From Apteryx mantelli (lineage: Eukaryota > Chordata > Aves > Apterygiformes > Apterygidae), in the NCBI RefSeq assembly GCF_036417845.1, contig NC_089978.1, forward strand, positions 162,003,962 to 162,067,961: 64,000 nt of DNA, read 5' to 3'. The notes beneath the pieces are model-generated. The model was not told where the DNA came from and searched no databases. It saw only the letters and a program-made list of their open reading frames with translations. A program made the translations under genes and the position numbers. Shown one piece after another: positions 22,031 to 33,700 of this stretch (within the stretch, counting starts at the first letter, position 1; every line of letters starts with the position of its first letter).

Positions 22031-25000
22031 TGTAGCTTGCAAAATATTCATGTTGAAGAGCCACGTTTTGTGCAAATTGTACATTTATGTTGTGAGCAAT
22101 ATTGGAATATGAACTTTTATTAGTTGTTGGCATTAAAACATGTTTTTATTGATAGTAAATTTGTCACATTATTCTTGAGTGTATGTAACAAGCTTTCAAA
22201 CTCAGGCATTAGATCAACTACTGAGAGTTTCTCTGTGCAGTAGAAATAGCACTGACTTTCAGAAAATAGGCAGGTATGCAAATCCCGTTCTGTTTAATGC
22301 AAGTTGCAAGGCTGATTATTCATGCAGTTTGTCAGGCCAATACTTCTTTTTTTGGCAGTGCTGGAATTCATGTTTAATATGATGACACTGTTGCCCTGGT
22401 TTATAGCAGAACTAAAACCCCAACCTAGCAAAACAAAGTGCTTAACTCCCATTTCCCCCTGTTTTCCCTCTGTTAAAGATAAACACAATGAGGACCCCAG
22501 AAACTTCCAATTTCCTGCTGGTAGCAAATGTTATATTTTCAAATTTCATGCTACATAGTTTAGGGGCTAGATAAAAGTGTAATATCACTATGACTTTAGG
22601 AAAGCTACAGCATTTGGAGCTTGACCTTAAAACTTTTACGTGACTTCTGAATATCATTGGTGGCTTTGTTTGCTCAGTGTTTACTCTGGGAAATGTATGC
22701 TATTGATTTAAATGTTTAATATATTGACTGCCTTTTTGTATATTTGTTATCATAAAACTTTGGTTTAAATGCTAACAATTGTAGTCTATTTTCAGACTTT
22801 AAATAATAACATACAGTTCTGTATTTGGAAGGCAAAGTTATTAATGAATATAGCAATTTGGTATTTTATTCCTATTTTATACAGCTGCCCCCATAGGTTA
22901 CTATCAGATGGCAATGAATATTGCTGAACAGCAGGTGGAACTCTTTTGAGTGTGTTTATGAGCCATCTCTGTTCAATAAAAATTCCATTGTTTTCTAGCC
23001 TAGGAAATGGCTGCTGTGAGTGTTTTTGTTGTTCCTTCTCCAGTTCAGATATTTCTCAATATACTTCAGATGGCTACAGGACTGGGGTTCTTCCAAGAAT
23101 CATCTCCCAGAAACCATATACCTTCAGGGTTTTTTTCATCTGGAAATTCTGGTGCTGTTTTTCCCCACTCTGTGCTGTCAATATGGTTGCTGTGCTTGCG
23201 AAGAAGTGACGTGGATGCTTTTCCAAAGCTTCTGGTCCGAGCCCTGATCTGGCAACAAATGTGCACATGAGGCTGGGAACGGAGCTCCATCGTGCTTAAA
23301 ATTAAGCATCTGCAAATGCACTGTAGACAAGCTGTTTTGAATACATGAAGATCTGAAAGTCTGGAAGCTTGCTTCATTATGTTATATTGCTGCAAGTGTA
23401 TACAAATAAGCAGCAAAGGGGTATCACAGGAGAAGTCAGAATTAAATAGAAGGAATTGATTAACTTTGGCTTGAGAGTTAAAGCAAGCATTGAAAAATCT
23501 TTTGATTTTAGGATTTTTTTACTTCATCTGTTGATCTAGGATTTAAAATTAATTTAAAATGTTTTATACCATTTATGTTTTGGTGGATTTAAAGTCAAAT
23601 CCTTTCTTCATAATGTATCAGATTATTATGAAACAGGCTGGTCCAGGAGGCAAAAAGTGGTAATCGCCTTTCAAGTATGGCCTATAAAGAAAAAGCCACA
23701 AATGCGAGTCACGGGAGTGAGACGCTGCTCACAGTAAACTGGGTGACTGTCCAGAACAGGATCCTGGCTCTGTCAGGTGCCTTTGGGCTCTGCAAGCTTA
23801 GCTGTTCGGGAGCACAGTGTGAAAGGCAGCTCTAGAGGAACCCTAGAGTTGTCTAAATTTTGTGACAAATATAGGCCCCCTTCCCTTCCTCCCCAGTATC
23901 ATTAACTGAAAGAAAAAGCAAAGCAAGCTTCACTGTTAGCAAACTGGATTAATGTGTTTCCTTTCCCAAGCAAGGATACAGGGACAATTTTAAAACATTT
24001 CTGGGCATCTGAGTTGAACTTTCACTGAGAAAAACAGAGAAGTTCAGAGAGACCTGACAGAACAACAGACAGAACAACATTGTTCTGTGTTCTCTGCAAA
24101 CTCATCTATGCTTTGGTTATATTCAGTTCACATTTTTTGATGTTTTCTTAATGTATTCACTGAGCTAATTAAGGTTTAGGACACCCACTGCTGTTGTTTC
24201 TCCTCTTCTGGGGCAGAAAGGGGCAGCAATATCTTAAACCACCACTGCTAATTTTAGTGCTCACCTGAGAGGAGCTTTAGGTTCTGTTCAAATAGGACAG
24301 CACTGTTGAAGTGCTTAATGTAGGTCTACTGATGGAGTCAGTAGCAGAGATATTTGTGTAGCAGAAAAAAAGTGATTCTCAGTTTAACTTACATTACTTC
24401 AAAGGTAACAGTAACATCTAAGCCAAATTTAAGAAAGCCACTCAGAAAAAAAAAATAATAATTTCTGCATAGTGGCTTATACAGGCATATTTCTATGTGT
24501 TTAATAATATCAGCCAAACTTTTTCAAGTCAATAGAGCCTTATATTTTAATGAAAACTTCTGCAATGGCTTTCCTTTCTTCTAATGAATGTTTCTAGGGA
24601 AATGCTTTTCCAGAGGAGTGTGGGCTGGCTATTTCCAAGCTTTGCTATGAAGATCTGAGACCACAGGATAAATGCTGAGAACCTGTGCACATATCCTCTG
24701 CAGTCTGGGAGGCTGCCGTACCCAGCGCAGCCCTGCTGCCTGACTACCTTTCTAGAGCTTATCAGTCCCTCTGCTCTACAAGCCCCGTGGCTTGTGTAAG
24801 AAGCTGGAGTCTCTTCTGAAATAATAAATACTTAATTAGTATTGAACAATATACTTTAGGATCCGGAGGTAATAAATATGTCCTACCACTGAGCCAAATC
24901 CCAGCCCTAATAGCTCCCATCGGTCTCATGGCACAGAGCAGCTGGAGGGGTGAGAGTCATCAGGTGTTTTGATGAGCACGTCAGCTCTCAGAGGCGTGAT

Positions 25001-27485
25001 GCAGCCCCGCTGGCTCTCCTTGGCATGCTCACATGGGCACATTCACACCGGGGAGGTCTGACTGGCAAAGTCTGGGGTGGAGACCACAACAATGTCCAGA
25101 GAGCGCATGCAGACCCCACTTCCGCCTGCTCTGAGAATGACCATTAAAGGGCAGAACTTGAATAACGTAGCGAGTCACAGTGCTTGGGGAGTTTTACCAA
25201 TTGTTTTTCTTTTTTTTCCCCTGTACCCATATGTGTACTGACTTTCCTTTATTAGTAAATCTTTAACATACTGCAATGTTCTATGCTCTTTTCAACTTTT
25301 GTCATTTTCTCTGTGTGTGTTGGCCAAGAATGGCCGACTAGGCCCTTGACTGTGTCCTACCTTCATGTGCTTCTTGGTTCTTCCTTCCCAGCTCTCTCCT
25401 TTTCCTCTCAACTCTACTACTTCTGCTTTCTACCAGTATCTTTAAAATTATTTTCCTCTGTTGGCTGTGTGTGGCAAATATGAATCCAGAATCCACATCC
25501 AGAAGTCCTTTTTCAAGATTGCTGAGAGGGCACGGACTAGAAGATCTCCTCTTCCTTTATGTTGACTCCAATACTATCTTAAAACAGTCACTGCAGGCAT
25601 GATGGGATTCTAACTCCCAAACTCTCAGCACACATTTTAGGGAAGCAGATGCTCCATAAGCATACTTCTCTGCACTGATAATAAACTCACTGTTCCAATA
25701 AGCATTTAATGCCTTATGTGTGTATCTGGTTCACCCTGAGATCATCACACTTATTACTAGGCATAGTTAAAAGGTAAGCAACAGATCTAGTTTATTCCAT
25801 TAAAGGTAAACACCAAAAGCAATACCTAAGACCTGGGAGAATAAGCTTTGGCACAAGAATGCCTCATCTTTTAAAGTGAGGAGGTTGGTGCTCTCCCGGA
25901 GAACTCCTTAGAGAGACTGTGGATAAATGAAAAACAAAAGCAGCTACCGCATTTCAGCTACCCGAAAATGTAACTTTATGCCTAGCTGTCAGTTGAAGAG
26001 TTCTCCCTCCAGGCTATGCTGCTGTGTGCAAATACGGTATGTAGTCTCCCTTGACAGGATGCTGCCCTATTGAGATCTGATCTTCCTTTGGTTTCCTCTC
26101 ACTACTCATAGTCTTTACTTCATAGGAACACCCAGGGAATGCAAATGGAGAATCAAAAGGTAACCTTGAGGACTTTTATGGCTACCCTTGGTGTTTCAAA
26201 GCCACAGAATAAGTACTCCCTTATTTCTTTGTTAAGTCAGAGGATTTCTTGATGTCCTGGCCTTGCTGTTCAGCTGTTCATCTCTGGGACAGCTGAAGTA
26301 ATATTTTGCAGCTCATTTGGGAAGAGAGAATTTTTTTTTTTTTTTTTAATAAGGGGGCCTGCTAATGTATCAGTTCCTTTACTTGCTTTTCTTTACATCT
26401 GTAGAGGCCAATTGAACTGCAGCCATAAGCCTACAGCATAACCTCTCTTAAAACATACAAAATTCCCTCTGTTTTCTTACTTACAGCCCATAGGATTTAC
26501 AGTATGAACCTTTTCATGGCCTTGTAGTAGCTTCCAACTTTCATATTGGAAATGTTTACAGTGTCCCTGACAGTTTCATCATTCAAGGTATTTCAAATTC
26601 TCGGCGGAGCCTTGGGGAGTGCAGTGCCCTCTTTTCAATTTTTCAGATAATTACTGGAGAGCCTACTGGTATCAGCTACTTCGGCATCACTTCTTCATCA
26701 ACCAGGTTTCCTCTCTTAACACCATTAGTGTTAAGACAAATATCTTAGCTCTCTGGCACCAAGTTGACCCATCCCCTAAAATGAAGAAGTTGACTTTTCC
26801 CTTTAAAGGAGCTACTGACTTTTCCTACTACTTTTCCTGGCCCTGGCCCTCCCTCCCCACCCCCTGCCTTTTCTTGACCTGGTAAGTCCATGCCAGATCA
26901 CAACTTTGCTCTGCTTAGCTAGGTAACTTAATCCAGATGAACCTTTCTGAATGTTGATGAAGGCACCTTGACCAAAGTAAGCACACACGCTTTCTGTTGA
27001 TGAGAACTATCCAGCCCTTGCATCCTTAGGTAGAAAGTAGTAGGTTGGGATAGCTCAAATGCTCCAAATTCTACGTAAGCAGATCCAGAAATAGGGCCAA
27101 TGTTTTAGTGCTTTTCACTTCAGACAGGCATAGGAGTTTCTGACACTAGAAGCAGTGACTAAACTGAAACAATGAAAATCACCAATATTGTGTCTTGCCC
27201 TACTTTGCAGATGCCCCACAGAGGAAAAGTAAACTCAGCTCTGCTCATCAGAGAAATGTGTCTAAGAGAGATTCCAGCCAGAGTCCAAATCTGCAGGAGA
27301 TGTACTGCCATGTCTGATTGATTGCTGATGAGAAAAAAAAAAAGAAGCCTGTAAATCTTAGAAGCTCGGTTTTAGGAAAGCCTCAAGGCCATTACAGAAC
27401 AAACTATGGCTTGAGAATGTTTTGTAACTGCCTGATGATAATTTTTCTTCTGGTCAGAGACCTCTTACTTCCATAGGATCTGAAC

Positions 27486-27818
27486 TTGGTCCTTTCAACC
27501 AAGGACAGCCTGGGACAGCCATTCAAGCCCTTGTCTCCTGTTGCATATATCCGTCTTCATGACCATTTCCTCCACCTAGCAGAGTCAGAGAGATTCAGAC
27601 TTTTGTCATCTATACAGTCTTGTTCTCAACTAGGACAGCTCTTTGGGTGCATCCCACACAGTTGTGTCAGAATTCCATCCAAATTAAGAAATAAACATCT
27701 GTTTTCTTTCCTAAGCCTCACACCTCTATGGCAGAGTCATCTTTGCATACTAGATACGAAGATGACCATTTTTTACTGGTGTGTTATGATCTATGAGACG
27801 TCCTGGTTTGCTCCTTAG
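27486..27818 (+). other. 110-codon open frame of unknown origin
   Basis: Isolated frame starting MVLSTKDSLGQPFKPLSPVA. No domain is recognised and no splice context is seen. It sits just upstream of the inverted-repeat element, so it may be part of a decayed transposon, but I cannot assign a family. Probably not a gene. Confidence 0.2.
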
Positions 27819-28059
27819 GGGCTGTACTGCACTAGAGTTCGAGTCAAACCAGTTACTATCCCAGGTGTCTGCAGGGAGCTTCCCTCTCTGGGGCTCCACT
27901 CTTTCAACCACATCTGTGCTATTGCCAAGGCACCCTGAACCAATAATGTATTTCATAAATCAGCCCTTTGATCTTTCTTTTCCCAGTTCCAAATCCCCAG
28001 AGAGCGTATGAAGGAGGGAAGTAGTAGAGACACCTAGCATTTATGTATTGGCTCTCAAA

Positions 28060-28379
28060 GGAGAAGAAAAGTTATTTAGCAGTAACTGCAATTCTCTGGG
28101 CTGTGTTATCTATATGTACACTTGCTACCTATTTTCTGTCCCTCCTCCATGTCCAAGTCTCTTTTTTGGTACTCCTCTGGTTGAGCATCACCACAGGGCA
28201 CTACCATTTTCTGATTATGTATACAGTGGGAGGGAAGGCAGAGCGTGTGCCCCCTCTGCGTATTGCTTCCGTAAAAAGTCTGGCTCAAGTTCTTGTTGTA
28301 CAAACATCCACAGTGTAAATGTATGTTTGCAAAAAACACATCTAAGAACCACAGTCACTGGAAAGTAACCTTTCTTTCC
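28060..28379. mobile_element. MITE-like element with about 50-bp terminal inverted repeats
   Basis: The left end (GGAGAAGAAAAGTTATTTAG, then CAGTAACTGCAATTCT) matches the reverse complement of the right end (GGAAAGAAAGGTTACTTTCC, then AGTGACTGTGGTTCTT) over about 50 bases at roughly three-quarters identity. The 320-bp interior has no long open frame, as expected of a non-autonomous DNA transposon. From memory, the ends resemble an abundant archosaur/turtle repeat with a GTTACTTACC...AACTG...GTTCTTCGAGATGTG terminus. Family name and target-site duplication not determined. Confidence 0.6.
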
Positions 28380-30396
28380 ACCTCTTGGCTGCATAACACT
28401 TCCCTCTGCCTATCCTTTGGGAATAGCATCTGCTTACACAAAACTTCCCTAAGAATTTGGAAAAGGACTGGCAGTGAAATTGTAGCCAATTCATGCATGG
28501 GAGGAAAAGAGGGATTTCTTAACGCAGTAAGAGAAGACCAGCAAAGCAAATAATAACATGTCAGCAAAAACACAGCAAAACAGCATAGCAAAACACAGTT
28601 TGGTAATTACCTATGTATCACCCCTACCATAGACCCCAGGTAGGACTAGGATGCCCATTTTACAAGGTACTGTACAAATAGCTAAAAAGATATAGCTTTT
28701 GCCTCCATATGTTTTTTTCCTAAGTTAAGACAAAACACAGCAAATGGGTGAAATAAACAGGGGAGCAGGGGAGGTAGCAATGTTTTGATATTTATCTCTC
28801 ATGCCAGAACCACAGAGGAATCAAAATAAAATAAAGAAAATGCTACAGTTGTGCTGCCTAGTGACATATGGATGAAATAACATAGCCATCCTATCTGCCA
28901 AGCTGAAATTTGGCTGCCAAATCCTTGAGTTTTACCATGAGAAATGCTCCTTCCCCTAACCTTGTTTCCTCATCCTTGTAATTTGCAGTTAGCCTCTGAA
29001 ATAAGATTTCAGTGATGCAAACAGCAATGATTTCTGCATGTTAATGAAAGGTTACCTTTCTATATATTCCAAAGGACATTTTATCAGTTTTCTCTGATTT
29101 AATTAAGTAGCTAGTATAGGATATGGATATTTGGGAGGGGAAAAAAGAAACATCTCCTGCGAGCAAGCTATTGCCTCACAGAGGTTCCTGCATATTCCTC
29201 ACACCAGAGACTGTGCATCAGTTTATCTTCCTTGGACAATATTTAAAAAGCAGTAACAAAAAGGGCACCTATACTGAATACTATGAGTGTATTTAGTGAT
29301 GTTCAAAGACAGTGAATATCTTCTAATCCCCCCTGGATTATATGTATATCCCCCAAAATTCAACAAGCTATAAGTTTAAAGTCAGTAAGTTATACAGAGT
29401 TCCAGCCATGTATGTATGCTGATACAAAAGCAGAATCTTGTGCTAAATCAGTGTAGTTTTTTATTTTGCTAAACCTCTAATTTTGGTGGATTACTGTTGG
29501 AATATTTTAGAGCCAAAGTGTATAAAAACAGCAGAAGGACAGTACAGCAGGTCTCTTCCTGCAAGAATATGAAACTGTAATTAGGTGCAGTAAGTAAAGG
29601 ACTTGAAGAGCCTGGAGATGAGGCAGCACATTACTTAAACAGACCATCCAAGTAGAGTGGTTATGCAAAGATGTATTATGTTGCAAAGTGTTAATTTTTG
29701 CTACTAAATGGGTCTTTGAGTTCTGCCTAGTCCTAGCACAAGCTAAAGATGGCAGGAGTGCCAAGCATAATAATCCAGGCTAATTAAGGGACAAAACTGA
29801 GTACCTTTCTGGAATTAATTTGCTGGGAACAGGAGCAACTATTGCTCAAGGCAATAGGTCTCCTTGCAAGTTTGATCACAAACTAAGCTTATGTCACATT
29901 AGCGGTAGTGGCTGTCCCCCTCTGGCTGCCAATTCCTGTCCCCCCTGTGAAGTCAGATCTGTTCCCTGATCCCAGTCATGGTGCACCTGCAGAGGCGGCT
30001 GTGCTGGTACAATGCAGATGGCGAGAGAGGAGCAAGAAAGCGTGACTGGGGAACAGGCGGAGACGCTTTTATGCCAGCCTGTTTGCCAAAGAACTGCTTT
30101 TGGATCTCCGGCCTCAGGGTTGTCTTCAAATGTATGTGAAGGTGTTCTGCAAGATGCAGGAGTAAAAGCAGGCTAGCAAAAGTCAGGCGGCTTGAGGAGT
30201 GGGGCTACACTGGAAGGGCAGGCTTGAAAACTGCACCTCAGGAAGCAGCCAGCTGCCCCTTCCTCCTCTGCTCACAGCAGCAGGACCAGTGTCACTAAAG
30301 AGGATCCTGCTGGGCCGGGCACCCTACGTGTTTCTTCCCCTAACTGGTTAATGGCATAGGCAAACGCAGGCCGGTGGCCTAGCCTGGCCTGGCTGA
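28380..30396. other. Intergenic DNA upstream of PWP1
   Basis: 2 kb with no gene recognised. AT-rich at first, rising in GC after about 29900 toward the CpG island. Confidence 0.6.
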
Positions 30397-30453
30397 ATTC
30401 CCATTCCCATTCCCATTCCCATTCCCATTCCCTCTCCCTCTCCCTCTCCCTCT
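30397..30453. repeat. Hexanucleotide tandem repeat (ATTCCC)n then (TCTCCC)n
   Basis: About six units of ATTCCC pass directly into about three and a half units of CTCCCT, a homopurine/homopyrimidine tract at the left border of the PWP1 CpG island, some 240 bases upstream of the start codon. Likely length-variable. Confidence 0.92.
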
Positions 30454-30656
30454 TCGTACAGATCAGGCCCCGCCCCGCCAGCTGCTCAACGGCCACTTCC
30501 CCCTCAGGCCACGCCCCCTCGGCCGTTGGGCTTTCCCGGCGCTCGGTGATGACCTCATGCGGCTGTTGCCTCCGCCTCCCCTTCTGCCGTTACAGGCAGA
30601 GCCGAGGGGGGCTGCGTCACTCCGGGCGCGACCGCTCGGCGCGCCGGAGCCGCTGG

Positions 30657-30662
30657 CACGTG
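30657..30662. promoter_or_regulatory. PWP1: E-box CACGTG upstream of PWP1 start
   Basis: Perfect palindromic E-box 32 bases before the ATG, in GGCACGTGCC. The MYC/MAX or USF type is a sequence-based guess. Confidence 0.5.
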
Positions 30663-30693
30663 CCGCGCCCCCCGCGTGCCCGCCGCCGCCGCC

Positions 30694-30759
30694 ATGAGCT
30701 GCCCAGTCACGTGCGCCGCGTGGGTGCGCCGCGGCGTTGCCAAGGAGACGCCGGACAAG
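30694..30759 (+). CDS. PWP1: PWP1 exon 1 (coding part)
   Basis: Encodes residues 1-22, [20 protein letters not shown] then DK. Donor GTGGGG at 30760. The first in-frame ATG; the frame is open upstream but has no earlier ATG. Confidence 0.95.
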
Positions 30760-33700
30760 GTGGGGGCGGGGGGCCGGGGCGGGTCCCGGCGGGTCCTCGT
30801 CCTCTCCCGCCGCCGCTGTCACCGCTCTCTGTGTCCGCCCGCAGGTGCAGCTCAGCGAGGAGGAGCTGAAGCGTCTGATCGGGGAGGCCCGGAGCAGGCT
30901 GGGGTGAGCGAGACCGATGGGGGGGAGGGAGGGGGTTTGCGCCTTCGTGGCGGCTCTTCCGTCGTCGGCCGTTGGCGCTCGGGCGAGGCGAGCGCTTCAG
31001 GTGAGATCTGCGGAGACGCGCGCGGGGCCTGGTCCCTGCAACAGCCGTCCGCGACTGGAAGGAGGAAGTAAGAGATCGAGTTTGTAATCCCAGGTGTTGG
31101 GGAGGTCGGGGGGCCGTTAGGCGCTTCGGAGATGCGCCAGCCCGAGGTGAAAGCACCAAACTGACAGTGTTAACACGTGGATGCTGAGTGTGAGACATTG
31201 CCGTCTCAGCGGGTTTGGAGGCTGTAGCGGAGCTCAGGATAAATGAGTGGGTATCTGTGTTTTGGCAAAAAAAGGCAAAGCATCATTCAGGATGGATCAT
31301 ATATGAAACAGGAGATGTCACTACTTTCCACTCAACTCTGAAAGTTCCTAGTTGTGTAACTGGATTCAGTTTCATCACTCTGCCTTAAAGAAAAAAGTAA
31401 ATGGATGAGAGAGCCCTGAGAAGAATAACAGCAGTGAGGGATGTAGGAAATGTAATCTATGGAAGAAGTTAAAGGAGTGGGTCTCTTTTGTCTGGAAAAA
31501 GAGGCAGGATTGAGGGTTTTACTCCATTTTCAGCATTTTCAACTACAGATTTATTCACAGATTCAGGCTTCTGATTCTGTTTGAGCTATGTAGTGTGTAA
31601 GGTTATACTGCAGTATTGTGTGATTGAACAGATACAGTAGGTAGCAGTAAATACTAAACCTATAGTTGAGTAAACATTACCCACCCGATTTCTATTACAT
31701 GGATCTGCGACTTTATTACTGAACGAAGTGTTTATCCCAGAGTGTGTTTTGTTCTGGTTTTGTTTTTTAATGGTTTCAAAATCATCCTAAATGTTTTGAA
31801 GATTCTTATTTCACACTCATTTCTTAACAAACTGTTTCACATTTCTGTTACACACAGTGTTACGTATTTATCTTTACATATACATGCTTTTGTTTCCTGA
31901 ATAGATTCTCTTCTCTTGCAATTACAAAAATACAGAAAAATCTGAGGTGCTTTTTGGTAGTAATTATTCATTCTGTTGAACTACAGCATGAAAATTTAGA
32001 GATAACTGTAACAACCAAAAGTGTTATGATCTCTTCATAACATCTTGTACTTTGTAGAATTCATTGCGATATTGGTCACTTTTTTTTCCTGTGCAAACAT
32101 CACAAATCAGATTCAGATTTAAAATCTCTAATTACTTTGCTATCAGTTTTTACATTTGTTACTAGAATAAAATGTTAGATGGAGAAAAAGTGTTTATTTT
32201 ACTAAACAGATCATAAAAATAGATTTCTGGCACTTTAAAGATTATGAGAGCATCTTGGATTATTGATGCCTGGGAATTTTGCAAACAGAAGGACAGTAAT
32301 AGAGTGTACTCAGCAGGGAGGAGTTGCTATGCAGCTCCTTTGCGAGGTCTGGGATGTCTGTTAGGTCTTCGGTCAATGTTTGCTGCACAGTTTCTTCTAT
32401 TGAATTCCGTGCAGGTGTTAACAGAAACTGAATCGTTGTCATGAAAGTTCAGAATTCTCTAGATGTTGCCTAGTTTTTGTCTTTAGAAGTAATCTGCAAT
32501 ATGGCCCTACCTAATGAAGCTTTTGTTTTATTTTCCTCTAATACAAAAGTGTAACCAGATCCGTTAGGATGCCCAAAAGAGTTGGTCTGTGATGGTTAGA
32601 TTCATAGGAATATAACTTTAGCAAGCATGGATTGAGGTGGGGCAGCATTGCTATTGGGTAAAGCAGAGAGAAGGTTGCAGTTATGAAACTTGAGCTAATT
32701 AGGTCTTAGCTGAAGGATTTTTAGTTTTTGAGATGTATAAAGGAAATAAGGTCTTAAAAGTCTTGCAGAAGTGCAAGATTCATCACAAATGATAGGACAG
32801 GTGGGTAAGGAAAAGGAAGGAAGGAATTGGACATATGAGAACATACTGAGGAAAAGTCGAAAGCATTGTATCCACAAAGAAAGGATAGGAGAGATGGGTT
32901 TAGACACACTTTGGTTTAGCTCTGTCAAGCAGTCTGAGAATAATGGTGCTTTGTATTTTGGGAAAAGATAGTAAAGGAGTGGAGAGAATAGATTGCATGT
33001 GAACAGTCAATGCATGTGAAATGAATATGTCAAAATCTTGTTACACATCCCCTATTTCCTGGAAGTATTCTAAATGTCCGTCTCTTCGGGGATGCGTGTC
33101 TTTTAACAGGGAGGATGCTGACGATAGCGATGAAGAAGAGCAAGGCCAGATGGCAGATGGCATGGATGTTGCTACTGCTGACAGAGCTGAGTCTTCTCCT
33201 AAAAATGAAGACCAGGAGGAAACCGCTGAAAAGCTGAGTGATGATGAACTGGCTGAATATGACTTGGACAAATACGATGAAGAGGAAAGCACAGGTAACA
33301 AGAGAAATTTAGATGTCAAACCTGTAGTGTGAGTGAATTTTTTTGGTTCTCATTGTACTTAAGACACGAGTATCATAAAATTATGCAGTACTTTGTTTCA
33401 AATGTGGGAAAGTGACATTTTGAATTATTTGCTTGTCCCGGTTCAAGAAGCCATTGAATGAGTGAAACATTTAAGTGCCCCCCTCCCTAAGGGATAGGCA
33501 CTGAAACAGAGCAGAGTTGGAAAGGCTGTCTCTCCCCCTGCTGTAGTGGTGGAACGGAGCAGCAGACATCTCTGAAAGCACTGAGCAACTTAGCTTACTG
33601 AGGTTCTTCTTAGATTTGGAAATTGAACTTCTGATCATGCCTGCTCCGGATATTTTGCAATACAGTTATTGGTACAGGAGTTTCTAAGACTTCACTTATC

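Larger units (their letters stand above)
14231..27485. other. Intergenic DNA between ABTB3 and PWP1, no gene seen
   Basis: About 13 kb without a supported coding, tRNA or rRNA gene. Open frames are all under about 110 codons and domain-free. It carries simple repeats (GA, TCTG and AT runs, listed separately) and scattered copies of a short GAAGTCAGTGG / GGTCAAATCCTG motif that may belong to an old interspersed repeat. Conserved enhancers could lie here but cannot be shown from one sequence. Confidence 0.6.
30455..31140. promoter_or_regulatory. PWP1: CpG island promoter of PWP1
   Basis: Sharp change to very GC- and CpG-rich sequence covering the upstream region, exon 1, the 85-bp first intron, exon 2 and the start of intron 2. 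No TATA box near the start. Visible candidate sites: TGACCTCA at 30550-30557, a CRE-like GCGTCAC at 30614-30620, and two CACGTG E-boxes. A pyrimidine-rich stretch at about 30570-30589 could hold the transcription start. Housekeeping-type promoter, as expected for a ribosome-biogenesis gene. Confidence 0.85.

Noticed and set aside
30272-30496. Minus-strand frame with Arg-Glu and Glu-Trp repeats
   Set aside because: It is only the translation of the hexamer repeat at 30397-30453.
30463-31198. Several 100-160 codon open frames in the PWP1 promoter region on both strands
   Set aside because: They are products of the very GC-rich CpG island, where stop codons are rare; Ala/Arg/Gly/Pro-rich and overlapping each other.
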